DNA of 64,000 bases, taken from assembly GCA_900169235.1 (NCBI GenBank), contig FWCC01000238.1:62001-126000 (forward strand), given 5' to 3'. The notes under the pieces were generated by a model. That model had not been told where the DNA came from and made no database searches. It worked only from the letters and a program-made list of their open reading frames with translations. Every line of letters starts with the position of its first letter. Within the stretch, counting starts at the first letter, position 1. The position numbers were made by a program, and so were the translations under genes. Below, piece by piece: positions 47,573 through 58,338 of the stretch. The stretch is from Zarea fungicola (taxonomy: Eukaryota; Ascomycota; Sordariomycetes; Hypocreales; Cordycipitaceae).

Positions 47573-48654
47573 TTAAATTCTAGCATACTCTCGGGCAAAT
47601 TCGACCTTGTTGATGCTTGGAAATGTTAGTGTGACGTATGATGTTTGCGGCTTCCAGTGGCTTACCAAGTGCCGACGTGATCCAGGCCAACTTCAACGAC
47701 GTCGCCGTCTTTGAGCCACAGTTGAGGACTGCGTCCCATCCCAACACCGGCGGGTCTGAGTTATTAGAGAAAGCGCATTTCATGAAGTTTAAGCGGACTA
47801 GATACTTACGTTCCGGTAAAGATGAGATCACCAGGCATAAGAGTTACACCGCGGCTGAGAAGCGAAATGGTCTCCTTGACGCCAAAGATTTGGTTTGCTG
47901 TGTTGCCATTCTGTACAGGAGTTAGTGCAAATAAGTAATTAGATGACAGAATTGTGCGCGCCTGTAAAATCTCGCCATTGACCTTGGTCCAAATGGCTAA
48001 TGATTGAGGGTCTTTGATCAGCTTGGAAGATACGATGCCTGGACCGTATGGAGCCCAGCCATCAAAGCCCTTGCCGTGACCCCACTGGTTGTGCTTCAAT
48101 TGCCAGTCCCGGTGAGATAGATCGTTGCCAACCGCGTATCCAAGTACGTAATCCAGGGCGTCAGACACAGACACATCTTTGCATTGCTTGCCAACGACGA
48201 TGACCAACTCACACTCGTAGTCGAGTCCGTCCATCTCCTGAGCCATGTGAGGAATAGGGATAGGATCTGTCGGACCAGAAAGACTTGTGGGAGGCTTGAA
48301 GAATAAAACAGGGTATTTGGGCTCGGGGAGGTTGTTTTCTTTGGCATGGTCTGCGTAGTTTAGACCCAAGCAGCGGACGGTACCAGAGTGTGCTGGTGCT
48401 AGTGGTGGCAGAAGACGATGAATCTCAGAAACTTGATCTGTGACTTCGTGCTTTCCAAAGATATCACCTTTGATGATTCGAGCAGTCTGTGCTTTTGAAA
48501 TATCCGAATCTCCTTCGGGGAGGATGGCATCGCCATAGTACGTACGCCCATCGCGGGAGAGGAACCTAACGAGTCTCTGTGGTGCAGGAGTGCTTCACTT
48601 AGCAAGAGAATTGAAAATCAATTGGATTCTTAAACTTACTGAAAAGGTAGGCAT
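47573..48654 (-). CDS. Fumarylacetoacetate hydrolase-family protein (FAHD1-like)
   Basis: Metal-dependent hydrolase/decarboxylase of the FAH superfamily, probably acting on acylpyruvates or oxaloacetate. Exons are 48654-48640, 48576-47962, 47910-47810, 47755-47666 and 47615-47573, giving 287 residues. Exon 1 is only 15 nt (MPTFS). Family blocks are VRCLGLNYADHA, PVLFFKPPTSLSGPTDPI, YECELVIVVGK with the metal-binding Glu residues, GNDLSHRDWQ, KGFDGWAPYGPGIV, NQIFGVKETISLLSRG, LMPGDLIFTGTPAGVGM and the end CINKVEFAREYARI. The intron at 47961-47911 has a CACTAAC branch and CAG acceptor but a GC donor (CAG|GCGCGC). It is 51 nt and in frame, so retention would add 17 residues. It is divergent from the LYR-protein gene. 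Confidence 0.9.
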
Positions 48655-49228
48655 TTTTACTTATTTACGTTTTAACGTTAAACAGTCGAGAGTAGAATGG
48701 TGTAGCTATAGAGTTGCTATTGTGAGGCGGACGGCCGTTGACCTTTTATATTAGCAGCTCAACTAAATAATTGCGCCAAATTGCAGGCGCGATTTTGTCC
48801 AGTTACAGGCAGTGTTGCAGTCGGGGATGACTCGGCGACGGCATGTGTGGACGCCGGCAAACTCACCAGATCTGGGTCGGTTTCAGCGCAGGTTTCTCGC
48901 TGAATCGGGTTCTGGATAAGCATAAGCCCACCCGAGCACTCCGCTACGTGTTTCTGTAATATGCAAATGTCAAGAGGCAAAATGTCTCCCGCTAAACTCT
49001 CTGTTACCCCCCTGGTTCGGCGCCATGGCGGATTACTTGGCAGCACAGGCGACTTCCTACTCCCCCTAAAGGAACCCACTAGCGCTGACTGTCACCTCAT
49101 CCACTGACAATTTTCAGCTGCACGATTACCATCTTGGGTGCCCATTTCGACCACAGAAATTAACTACTCCGGGCCAACCCATCACGACATCCACGGCACT
49201 TCCGGCACTTTCATCTTTCTAGTCAGCA
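48655..49228. other. Bidirectional intergenic region
   Basis: Lies between the divergent FAH-family and SDH-assembly-factor genes, so it probably holds both promoters. The 106-codon minus-strand frame inside has no recognised similarity. Confidence 0.45.
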
Positions 49229-49649
49229 ATGCGTCTCTCCGGACTACAGAAAGAGGTTCTAGGTCTATACCGGCATTGCCTTCGTGAGAGCCGCAAAAAA
49301 CCAGAGGTGTGTTCTCCTTTTGGCAGCTCTGTCCTGTCAGCAATTCTGCTCATAGTTCGTGGTTGTGTGCTCTTTGGTGCCATTGCAACACCATTAGTAC
49401 GAGTGTTACTAACACTGCCTTCCCTCTACAGGCAACTAGACCACATTTCAAAGCTTTTGCGAGGTATGCCTGTGCTATTACGCAGAGTTCGCGTCTTGCA
49501 GTGTGCTAATGCAGCCCCCTTTCAGGTCAGAGTTTGCGAAGCATCTCCGAATTGAAAAGCGAGATTTTGCAGCCATTGAGTTTCTGCTTCGCAAAGGAAA
49601 ACGTCAACTGGAAGTCTACTCATCTCCAGGAATAAAGGACATCAGATAG
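49229..49649 (+). CDS. SDHAF1: Succinate dehydrogenase assembly factor 1 (LYR protein)
   Basis: A small mitochondrial-matrix protein that helps insert iron-sulfur clusters into the SDH iron-protein subunit. Exons are 49229-49306, 49432-49463 (32 nt) and 49526-49649, giving 77 residues. The LYR motif lies in LSGLQKEVLGLYRHCLRESR at the N-terminus, followed by RKKPEATRPHFKAFARSEF. The C-terminal part FLLRKGKRQLEVYSSPGIKD is the conserved basic end of the Sdh6/SDHAF1 subfamily. Intron 1 has a perfect TACTAAC branch. Reading through without splicing gives a nonsense 108-codon frame, so the gene is easily missed. The length matches the family. Confidence 0.93.
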
Positions 49650-49911
49650 CCATGTGGCTCCTGCCTTGTGTGCCATGGCCCTTGCCCTCAATTCGTGGCT
49701 CGGCCAACCGTTGGCGTTCCTTTCCGTGACATCTCCCCACTCTCTCGAGCTCAACTGCCTTGCCAACATTGCAGCCCTTTCTTCTATGTACTCCGAAACC
49801 GTCGCTATTTAGTGCTCCATTCACATCTTCGGCACAATCCCATGCTTACTCTTCGTTATAACGCAACATTCTTCACCGTCCTCATCCACATATGCTCGAG
49901 CCGAGCCTAGT

Positions 49912-52017
49912 ATGGCTCCTCTGGCTTCAATCCCCGAGGGTAGCAATTCGCAGCCCGTTTCTCGCTTCAGAAATTTAAATGCCCGTGAAAACACAGATAA
50001 CGATAGAATTGGCTCGCGATCCCGTTTATTTGTCGCGTCACGCCGTCAGACACGTACTCGCCCCCAAAGAACTGCATCGCCAAATGTCACTCTACCAGTT
50101 CAGTACCGCCGACTGAACGACGGTATCACCGAAAGAACCCGTGAAAATATTCATGTATCACTTCTTGAAGCTACATCAGATGAACACGCCGACCCATCGG
50201 ATTCGTCGTTTGACTTAAGTTCATTTCCAAACCCTCCGTCCAGTCCTTCCACTCTATCCCGGCGCGATGGAAGGCTATCAATCATCTCTGATACGTCCGC
50301 AATACCCAGATATGGTCAAGAACAAGGTGCACACAAAATAAACAAAGCAGCAGCATATAGACCATATTTCACGGACGGTGCTAATGATCATTCGGTGGAC
50401 TCCGGCTTGGTGGATGCCATTACCAGAAATATTGTTCAGCAGCTTCGCTTATCTTCTTCTATGGGCCGATTTGGACAAAACCAACCCACGCAAATTTATT
50501 CTGAAAACCATGCTACACGTCAAACAGCGAGACAGCAACCTGCGGACAGTGCTAGCTAGTCGCGAACGTTGAGCCGACAGGACTCTATAGATGTTTTTGC
50601 AAAGGATCTCGAACATTATTATACGCGGCGGAAATCTGGCAGAGCCAGGAGTCCAAGAAAGAGGTCATCTGCTACGCTTCGGACAGTGTCAGCCCTAATG
50701 CCTTATCGGTCTGAGTTCAAGACGGCAGGGCTCGCCGTAACCTCCAAAGACCAAGCCAACCGCATAGATAGCTACATTACAAAAGCTGTCGAAGCTCGTG
50801 CACCTGCAAAATCTGGCTCGTGCCGTAGACCTGAAAAGCAAGCTGCTGCTATTGGACAGCCTTCTCAGATGGACGGGTTTGATAATACCGATCCTAGTGA
50901 CAGCCCCAACACCGAAATCTCCTTTGCTCATCCCAAGACCATGGATGAGTGGCGCTACGCGCTGATCGATGAGGTTCCGGCTAAGAAGAAAAAGAAGCGG
51001 GCTGCAGCTGGCAAGAAGGGCAAGAAGCACTGTCTTTCTTGCTTCGACCACAGCCCCTCAACTGCAACAGAGAGCGAATGGGCTGATGTTCCGAAAAAAC
51101 TTACTGGCCTAGTACCAACATTTCGTGGCGGAATTGGGCAATCTCCCGTCGGTCCTCCACCACCCGTACCGCCTCAACGACCACCTCAACGACCGCCTCG
51201 GCCATTGGTGGGACTTTTTGATACAGAGCCTATGGCGATACCTCATGAAAGACCAGAAAAACTGACTTCTACGAGCCACGCCCTCAGTCCTAGGATGCTT
51301 CCCAAGCAAAAACCTCAGAGAGACAAGGGCAAGTCCCCGAAACTTTCTCGCCAAGGCTCGCCACACCCTCGAATTTTCTCTTCAAAGCTACCGGACTCAC
51401 CGCAAAAAGAAGCGCGGTCTAGTCCCAGGCATCCAACTATGGCATCGAGTCGACCAATCCCCCACGAAGCTACTTCAAAGCAGTTTGACAGGAATATGCA
51501 GCAAGCAACGCCCTTTGGCCTAAAGCAGGCTGTGGAAAATGCACAAAAGGACCAAAAGTCGCAAAAAAACAGAGCAAGCAAGTCATCACAACGTCGCAGG
51601 GACGGCGGCGATCGTGATCATATTGGAATTTGTTGCAGGGGCGGCAGAGGGATTCGCTCGCGGACTATTGCTAGGCCAAACATCCCAAGACGAACTTCGT
51701 CCATGTCACAGTTTATGTTCTCGCCAAGGCTTGACTACGACGACAGGGAAATCACAGATCGCGATGTACTTCGGGGATTACACATTGCTGCTTCGGCAGC
51801 CTGCGATGAAGAGGTGGATGCATTCGTTCGCAACCAAACCGGACTTCGGATTCGCCGCTTCTTGGCAGATCTCCTGACACTTGAGATGTTGGCGGTAGCT
51901 CCCCCTGTCGACAAGCGACAATGGGCGCGGCAGAGAAGGGCAGACATGCGAAAATTGAAGCAACAACTCCGGCGCTCACGTGAAATCAGCGGCCTCGGCC
52001 AAACGAACCATTTATAA
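49912..52017 (+). CDS. Conserved hypothetical protein, interrupted by an in-frame TAG
   Basis: Two long frames in the same phase, 49912-50559 and 50560-52017, are separated only by one TAG (50557-50559). Without it they encode about 700 residues. The N-terminal part (MAPLASIPEGSNSQPVSRFR) and middle are Ser/Arg/Pro-rich and disordered, with the proline motif VGPPPPVPPQRPPQRPPRP. The C-terminal 95 residues are well ordered: ITDRDVLRGLHIAASAACDE, RIRRFLADLLTLEML and KRQWARQRRADMRKLKQQLR, probably helical and basic. I do not recognise a functional family. The stop could be a true nonsense mutation, be read through, or lie in a 72-nt in-frame intron (50519-50590, GTCAAA..ATAG) whose signals are weak. 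Confidence 0.7.
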
Positions 52018-52300
52018 GTTTTAGCATATTTTAAACTGTCGGCGAGGCTGCGTGTACGAAGAAGCTTAATGGCGCGCAAACTAATTCTTGTATAATACCA
52101 CCATAGCCATGCTAGCGTCAAGACTTATTGATATGATATGTAAATGCGTCTTGTTTTGCTTGTAACATAATCTACTTCTGAGACCCAGTAGCTGCGGCTA
52201 GTGGCGCAGTCATCCCCGCACAAAAGTCGCTGGAATACGACTGCAGCCCACGTAACCTCACTATCTTAATAATTGTACATCAAAACTTACATGAATCACT

Positions 52301-52915
52301 ATGGACGCTTCCATCGGGTTAGAAGCCATTACGGTTGCGCGAGACAACTTTACCGTCGCTCAAAACCCCGATTTTGAACATTTTCTTCGGTGCTGGGCAC
52401 AGCAAGACTGCGGTCGCTGCATCAAAACCACAGAGTGCTCCTGGTGTCCCTTTGTAAGCGCTGAGCCCACACAATTCTCCCAAGCACAAGCATGCACAAT
52501 ACATTCATCATATTATGCATTTACTTCCGAACATTGTTGCTAATACGTTTGTCCTTTCTCTCCAAATAAAATAAAGACATCAGCTTGCGTACCAAATACA
52601 CACCATCCCGCCATTCTAGCACCAGCCTACCACGACGACATTTGTCCATCGCGCGCCGAGAACTGGGAACTGCGCAGCCAACCTTTCGGATGCCGCATCT
52701 CGACCTACACCGTCTTTAGCACTGGACTCGCAGTGAACCTGACCCTGCTGACGATGTTGGTGCTCTGGCTTCTTGCAATCACTCTGCGCCATGTCCGGCG
52801 GCGGAGCAGGGTGGCTGCGCGTCAGCGATTCGTGACGACCTGGTGGACAGCCGTCCCGCCCGAAGCCGGTGACGGCAATAGGCAGGAAAGGCAACCGTTG
52901 CTCGTAGGACGGTGA
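52301..52915 (+). CDS. PSI-domain single-pass membrane protein
   Basis: A 163-residue protein; exons are 52301-52453 and 52577-52915. The first half is a cysteine-rich PSI (plexin-semaphorin-integrin) module: FLRCWAQQDCGRCIKTTECS, WCPF, then after splicing TSACVPN, DDICPSRAENWEL and FGCRIST, with eight cysteines in the expected order. One hydrophobic helix follows (TGLAVNLTLLTMLVLWLLAI), then a basic stop-transfer stretch RHVRRRSR and a short cytosolic tail. There is no clear cleavable signal peptide, so the N-terminus is probably lumenal or extracellular through the helix itself. Such small PSI proteins are common in filamentous ascomycetes and have no known role. The acceptor after AAATAAAATAAAG is unusually A-rich, but it is the only one that keeps the frame. 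Confidence 0.85.
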
Positions 52916-53253
52916 TTGGTGATGACTGCCAAGCACAAAGTTCAATGTTGACAGAAGCAATTTGAAATGACGCTCGGCCGCCTTTGCCTTGTATTTCCCA
53001 CTCTTTTGATGGTTGCGGCGCGTTGTCAATTCCATGAAGACTCTCATGTTTACATTGGGCGGAGGCCATCTGAAGCGTCTCTCTTCCTTCGGAACCATGG
53101 CGGCGAAAGTGCCCGACCGCCGGCATACCAATCATAGCAAGCGTTGTTCTAAATTGGTAAAATTTACATCTTCCATCCCCTTTTTCGTGGCGACTGCCTT
53201 TCGGTTGAGTGAATACCGTTGGAAGAGGAAGGAAAGCCCAAACTGTGCGCTGT
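52916..53253. other. Intergenic region between convergent genes
   Basis: About 340 bases between the PSI-domain gene and the MoaD gene, which end toward each other. Nothing notable. Confidence 0.5.
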
Positions 53254-53562
53254 TCAGCCGGAGCTGACCGGTGGGATAAGAGCCACTTCGTCAGCTGCTT
53301 GGATCACCACACCGGCAGCGCTATCTTCATGGCCGTTAGAGGCAGTAGTAGCAGCAGGTGAGTCTACGTAGTCGAGGTTGACCGTCACAAGGCAGGAGTC
53401 GAGGATGCGGGCGCGGATGCCGGGGTGGCGCGCCTCGAGGTCAGCAAACAGCTTCCCCAGCGATGTGGGGGCGGGAAACCTTTCGCGCTCCTTGCCTGTG
53501 AAGGAGCTTGCACCCGCAAAGTACAATACTGTGCATTGGCCGGAAGCCTCTGCAGAAGCCAT
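53254..53562 (-). CDS. Molybdopterin synthase small subunit (MoaD/MOCS2A type)
   Basis: A ubiquitin-fold sulfur carrier that donates sulfur to precursor Z in molybdenum cofactor synthesis. It is 102 residues, a normal length, and single exon. The start at 53562 gives MASAEASGQCTVLYFAGASS; an upstream in-frame extension is basic and unlike the family, so it was excluded. Further landmarks are FPAPTSLGKLFADLEARHPG, DSCLVTVNLDYVD and the C-terminal ADEVALIPPVSSG. The family normally ends in Gly-Gly, whose last Gly is thiocarboxylated. Here the last two residues are Ser-Gly. The terminal Gly is kept, so function is still likely. The large subunit gene is not in this window. Confidence 0.88.
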   Translation of the reverse strand: MASAEASGQCTVLYFAGASSFTGKERERFPAPTSLGKLFADLEARHPGIRARILDSCLVTVNLDYVDSPAATTASNGHEDSAAGVVIQAADEVALIPPVSSG

Positions 53563-54399
53563 CACACATGTATAAAAATCGATTTTTCGCCTCTTTCTTT
53601 CCTTTTCAAATATTACTTTTTGATTGCCTTCTGAACCTATGTGCATCCCTTTTTCTTGTTAGCCATACACTTCCTTGACAGTATGCATAGGGGAGAGTAT
53701 TCATTTAGGATTTGGATCAGAGATCTTGGTGATAAAAATTTGACATCATTGGAGTCAGGTAATACATGCTAAAAGGCATCATTCCAAAGAGGGCGGCATG
53801 TGCAAAGGAATTGGTAAACTGGTGGTGACATTTTACTTACAATTTGATAAGAGTTGTGTAGTGCTGAGGCGAAGTTACCAAACATGGCGGAGGTGGCCGC
53901 GGCAATTTATTCTTGGCAACCAATCACGTGCGACCAGGATACCAGAAGATCGCAGTCTACCATACCATCATAGCCGTAAAGTTTACAGTGAATTTGTCAA
54001 TATTTTGGCCGTATAGTACCTTTTCTTCTTTTATTTGCTTAAAAAAAACTGGTAAATAATTTAACCCGGCGATGCAGATCGCGCTCCAACTCGTGTTGCC
54101 AGACTTGCTAGACCACACAGACTCAACCCTCGCAATCCTGTAGGAGCGCATGAACAAATGTTTTTCAAGGGCAGAAATGTTGGTATGATAGATACAAGAA
54201 GGCTAAGTGGGAGTGTGTGGAAGGACTGCTTCTTTGGTTTTGATGACCCTGTCTGGAAATCTTAACCAAACACCAGTCTGCATCAGTAACTACACAAAGA
54301 ACACAGATTTATAACGTTTTCGTTTGTACGAACAGATATCAAAATTTTGGAAATTATCCACCAAGAATGAATGGGTACCGCTTATGCTCACTGCCCCTC
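53563..54399. other. Intergenic region
   Basis: About 0.8 kb between MoaD and dynamitin. No supported gene or repeat. Confidence 0.5.
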
Positions 54400-55807
54400 C
54401 TAGGCTAGTTTGGCCATGCGCTCCTCCAGGTCCTTCATCCAGCCCTCCATCACCGTCATATTAACCTTGACTGTAGTACTGCCCTCCCGGACCGTCCCAT
54501 CCAGCTTTTCCAGACCTTCGCGCCACAGCTTCAGCTCTGCCGCCATGTCCACCTGACGCTGCTCCAGCTGCTCTAGTGTCTGGGACGCCGTCGCGGCATC
54601 CGCATGAATCGCCCGCAACGAGCGCAGCCGGTCTAGAAGCGGCGGCAGCATCGGGGCTAGGCTCTCAATCGTCGGCAGCAGGCCGTATAGCGCATTAATC
54701 TTGGCCTCGTGGTCCGTATCATCGCGGGACGAGCCTTGTACTGACGAAGATGACAGGATGCCAGCGCTGCCCACCTTGCCGAGCTCCTCCCGCAGGGCTT
54801 TGGCCTTCTCCCGCGCATCGTTGAGTTTGTCTTGATCCGAGGCCAATGTACGTACCCGGCGGCTGATAGCGTCGAGATTGGCCGTTGAGGCCTGTGAGAG
54901 CGCTGCAATCTGCTTGTCCATGCTGTCAAGAGTCGGCAGGATGGCCCGCGGTAAACCGCCTTCGCCAGCCTCAGCGGAGAGAGACGAGCTGATGCCGAGG
55001 CCCTGTTCAAGGGTGAGTAGCCGGCGGTCGAAATCGGCGGCCTTGGCAAGGGCGTGGCTCTGCTCATAGGTGGGCGTGTATGCAATTGTATATGTAGAGG
55101 AGCTTCCGACTGCTCCGTCAACAGCATTTGTATACTTGTCGTTGGTTGGTGTATCTTTGGTCGCAGCTGGCACATGGGCTACTAGTAGGGTGGGGGGCGT
55201 TGAAATGCTCGCCAGAAGGTCGCTCAGAGACTGCAATCGTGTGTCGTCCTCAGGCGAAGCTTTGAGCTTGGCAAAGTCATCCTTGGCTTCTTGCACCTCC
55301 CGCGTCAGACGTGCGATGCGTCGTTCCAGGCCTTCCTCGTCGTCGTCGTCGGACAGGTCGCCAAGCTCCCTGGTGCCATCTTGAAGGATGCGCTGGCGGC
55401 GGCTTGAAGTCTTGTATGATTTGCGTTTGCCGTCGACGCGGTCTGAAAAGTCAGTGCCGGCGGCGTTGACGGCCGCAGGCTCGAATAGTGATCGAGCGTC
55501 GCCAATGCGTAGTTTGGAGCGAGAAATGCCGTCTGTGTCATCTTCAATATCGTAAAACTCATCGTCGGACTGTGTGCGCGCGGCGGCTGTCTACAAGAAA
55601 AGGTGTTAGAGGAGCTTAGCGGGAGTTTATTGGCTCTATCCAAGAGGTTGCCACCAACAGGATTCGTGGAGTTGTCGTCTGTCAATTCTGGCGTCTCATA
55701 AATGTCTGGAGCAGAGAGGTCCTGCAACTGTTAGTGTTTAGCTTTCCCACGATGAGCTTGATACGCACCAAATCTGGTATATTTGCGTATTTCCTATTAT
55801 GCGCCAT
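54400..55807 (-). CDS. Dynactin subunit 2 (dynamitin)
   Basis: The p50 subunit that links the dynactin shoulder to the rod and so supports dynein-driven nuclear and vesicle movement. Exons are 55807-55769, 55721-55659 and 55590-54400, giving 430 residues. The N-terminus reads MAHNRKYANIPDL then DLSAPDIYETPELTDDNST, the conserved dynamitin start that inserts into dynactin. QSDDEFYDIEDDTDGIS, KLRIGDARSLFEPAAV and the segment ending GTRELGDLSDDDDEEG follow. The rest is a long series of coiled-coil helices (VQEAKDDFAKL, DRRLLTLEQGLG, ISRRVRTLASDQDKL), ending MEGWMKDLEERMAKLA. The second intron has an uncommon GTTGGT donor but is the only choice that keeps STNP-TAAARTQSDDE in frame. Confidence 0.93.
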
Positions 55808-56584
55808 TTTACCAGATGTCAATTGCCTCGTTGAGCAGGTGTTGATGTGATGTTTGAAACCATCATGGCAGCTATAGCGGTCTAGGGGTTGTAGCTGCCA
55901 ACCCCACCAAAATGCGCCTGTGACGGCAAGGCGAAGAAGTGTATCTAGAGCGAGCTGCTGATAATTTATTACTATATGTATGTATATAACTAGGTATGGT
56001 TTCAATTTTATTCCATGCATAGTTTTCAAAGTCTTTTGTTAAGAGCCAACTACCACGTTTTCGTTTCTGAAAAGCGCATATATTTTGTCAAAGCTTTTGC
56101 CATCGAATATCAGGCTAGTAGGCATCGAACGTCTACCAACTGTCGGAGGATGCTGCCTGCTTGTCATGTTGCTTGTCAGATATTTTCGCCATGACCAGTT
56201 TTTCGATTTGGTGTATTGGAACATGATGGAATTACTTTGAATAATGAAGCCCACCTATACATAAATAGTCATGATTCGGATTTGACAGTGTAGCTTCCGC
56301 AATTTGAAGGCTCTGTGCCCCACCTGCAACCAGTCACAAGTACCGACGCGTCCCCGGTACGCGCCAGATCTCGGTTCACCATTAAAGGTTTATAGCCAAT
56401 GCCATCAGCCACACCAGACAGGCAGATCCGCAGAAACATGTAAATTCGCAGTTTTCTTAAACCTACAGCTTCCATCCACCCCGCACACACACTTCTTGCC
56501 AAGCCTGTCGCTCTTTTCGCATTTCCCTTTTGCATGTGAGAAGCCCGAGGTGGGTTGACCAGTCAAGCTCCAAGATCGCTTAAT
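55808..56584. other. Bidirectional intergenic region
   Basis: Separates the divergent dynamitin and RTC4-domain genes, so it likely contains both promoters. No coding frame is supported. Confidence 0.5.
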
Positions 56585-58144
56585 ATGGTGAACAACCGCC
56601 TGCGGCAACCGACAAAGGCTGCTGTTGCCTATGATGATCCGCCGCTGCCGGAAGACTTTGAAGACGAGGATACATTCAGTGAAGGGACGCTCCAAGCTGC
56701 TAAGGCCAGTGATCGAGACGAACACCCGATGCGCAAGGCCACAACCCGCCGGGTATCGTCGCCAGTAGACAGTGATGCCTCTGACTTCTCCGCGGACGAG
56801 AGGATGCAAAAAGCCGATATCAGGTCAACCATTCTAACTTCAATGAAGGACAAGAAGGCAAACGTTGACGTGGAAACTAAGGCAGCTACAAAAACTACAA
56901 AAACTACAAAGCGCAGAAAGTTGACAGAGAGCCCGGGGCCTTTGAATGCCACGACGAAACTCGCGCCAGGGAGTCACCTAATGGACAAATTTGGCATGAC
57001 GGTCAAGAAGACGAGCAGATTCAAGTATGGAAAGCGAGTAACAACGAGCTCCCAGAGCAGCCTACCAGGTTCGTGGCAATGCAAGCGCAAAATTGGTGTC
57101 CTTGGCCATTAACACAGGTCTATAGGCTCATCACAAGGCAGTACCAAGAAAATCTTTGTGCCTAGCTCAATGGAGAGTCCGCAAAAGAAGCGGTCTTCTA
57201 AGATTTTGGTTCCCGGGAAACATGTGTTGTCTTCACCTGGCCAGTCTCCGCGGAAGCTCCTCACACAAATGAGCGGTGATGTCGACTTTAGCGACGAGGA
57301 CGTTGTACCTAGCTTCCTGCCTATAAAACCCAACGCGAAGAGGAGCAAAATTGGAAAGAATAAGGCAGACTTTTCACCGGCGGCACCAGCCAGAGCTGTA
57401 TTCAAGTTGCCAGAATTGTTTACAAGCACGACACAACAAGACCTAGGAGGAGAACCGTACAGTAGAGCAGGGGATGAAGACTTGCCCAAGCTTTCGTCAG
57501 ATGACGAGGATGGCCAGACAGATGCAACAAAACTCAGGATACCGGACGCAGTCGATGAGACATCGGTGGCAAAATGCCCCTGGTGCAATGAAGAAGTGGA
57601 CAAGACACTCCTCGACGGCTTTGCTAAGGGTGCGCGCCTCACCGTTCGCATGCAGACTCGTTTCTGCCAGCTACACAAGCAGGACGCCGCACAGCGGACC
57701 TGGAATGATCAGAACTACCCCGAAATTGAATGGGATACGGTAGAGGATCGTTTTGCCACGCACCGCGGCTTTTTACTGGCCATTGTGAATGGGCGAGGCT
57801 CGCATTTCCGTAACATTCTTGCGAAGAACGTGGAAGAGGGGAAGGGCCGCGCCATGAAAAATGACGACGAGAATTTGAATCCAGGCTACTACGGGCCTCG
57901 AGGCTTCGTCGCCATGTGCGACTACCTGGTCAGCGAGTTCAGTGACATCCTAAAGAAGCGTGCTGTTGACGACAAGGTTATTGCAGGGCGAGGATCGGCA
58001 GCATTTATTCAGGCAGTCCTAGTCGCGGAGTTGGGCGTGAGGCTTATTATGGAGGACATGAAGGTGTCGGAATCCAAAGCGAGACGCATCATGGAGAACA
58101 GCAAAGAACTGGGGGAGCTCGTTCAGCAGGAAATAGATAAGTAG
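56585..58144 (+). CDS. RTC4-like domain protein
   Basis: A 500-residue probable nuclear protein related to yeast Rtc4, a factor linked genetically to telomere capping. Exons are 56585-57068 and 57126-58144. The join uses the second acceptor (TCTATAG), giving SSLPGSSQGSTKKIF; the first acceptor (CAG) runs into a stop. The N-terminal 310 residues are disordered, with acidic blocks (PPLPEDFEDEDTFSEG), basic blocks (KRRKLTESPG) and many SP/TP sites. The C-terminal 190 residues form the RTC4-like domain: CPWCNEEVDKTLLDGF, RMQTRFCQLHKQD, NYPEIEWDTVEDRF, GSHFRNILAKN and YYGPRGFVAMCDYLVSEFSD, ending in a helix. Its 3' end faces Sec10 at a distance of 194 bases. Biochemical function is unknown. Confidence 0.9.
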
Positions 58145-58338
58145 GATCAAATGAGATGGCAACTACAAATCACCAGCGGAAATGGTAAAGAACTTGTACA
58201 ATTATACAGCCTGCAAGTAGCTCTTAGCGTACACATTCTTATACACAAAACGGGAGGGGTACTCCCTCTTTGTCACATTGCATTATTACACAGGAATATA
58301 TTTATTTATTTCAGAACCAAAAAAAAAAAAAAAAAAGG

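Noticed and set aside
48759..49079. 106-codon minus-strand ORF
   Set aside because: Lies in the divergent promoter region and has no similarity.
56039..56254. 71-codon minus-strand ORF
   Set aside because: No family similarity; located in the dynamitin/RTC4 divergent promoter.
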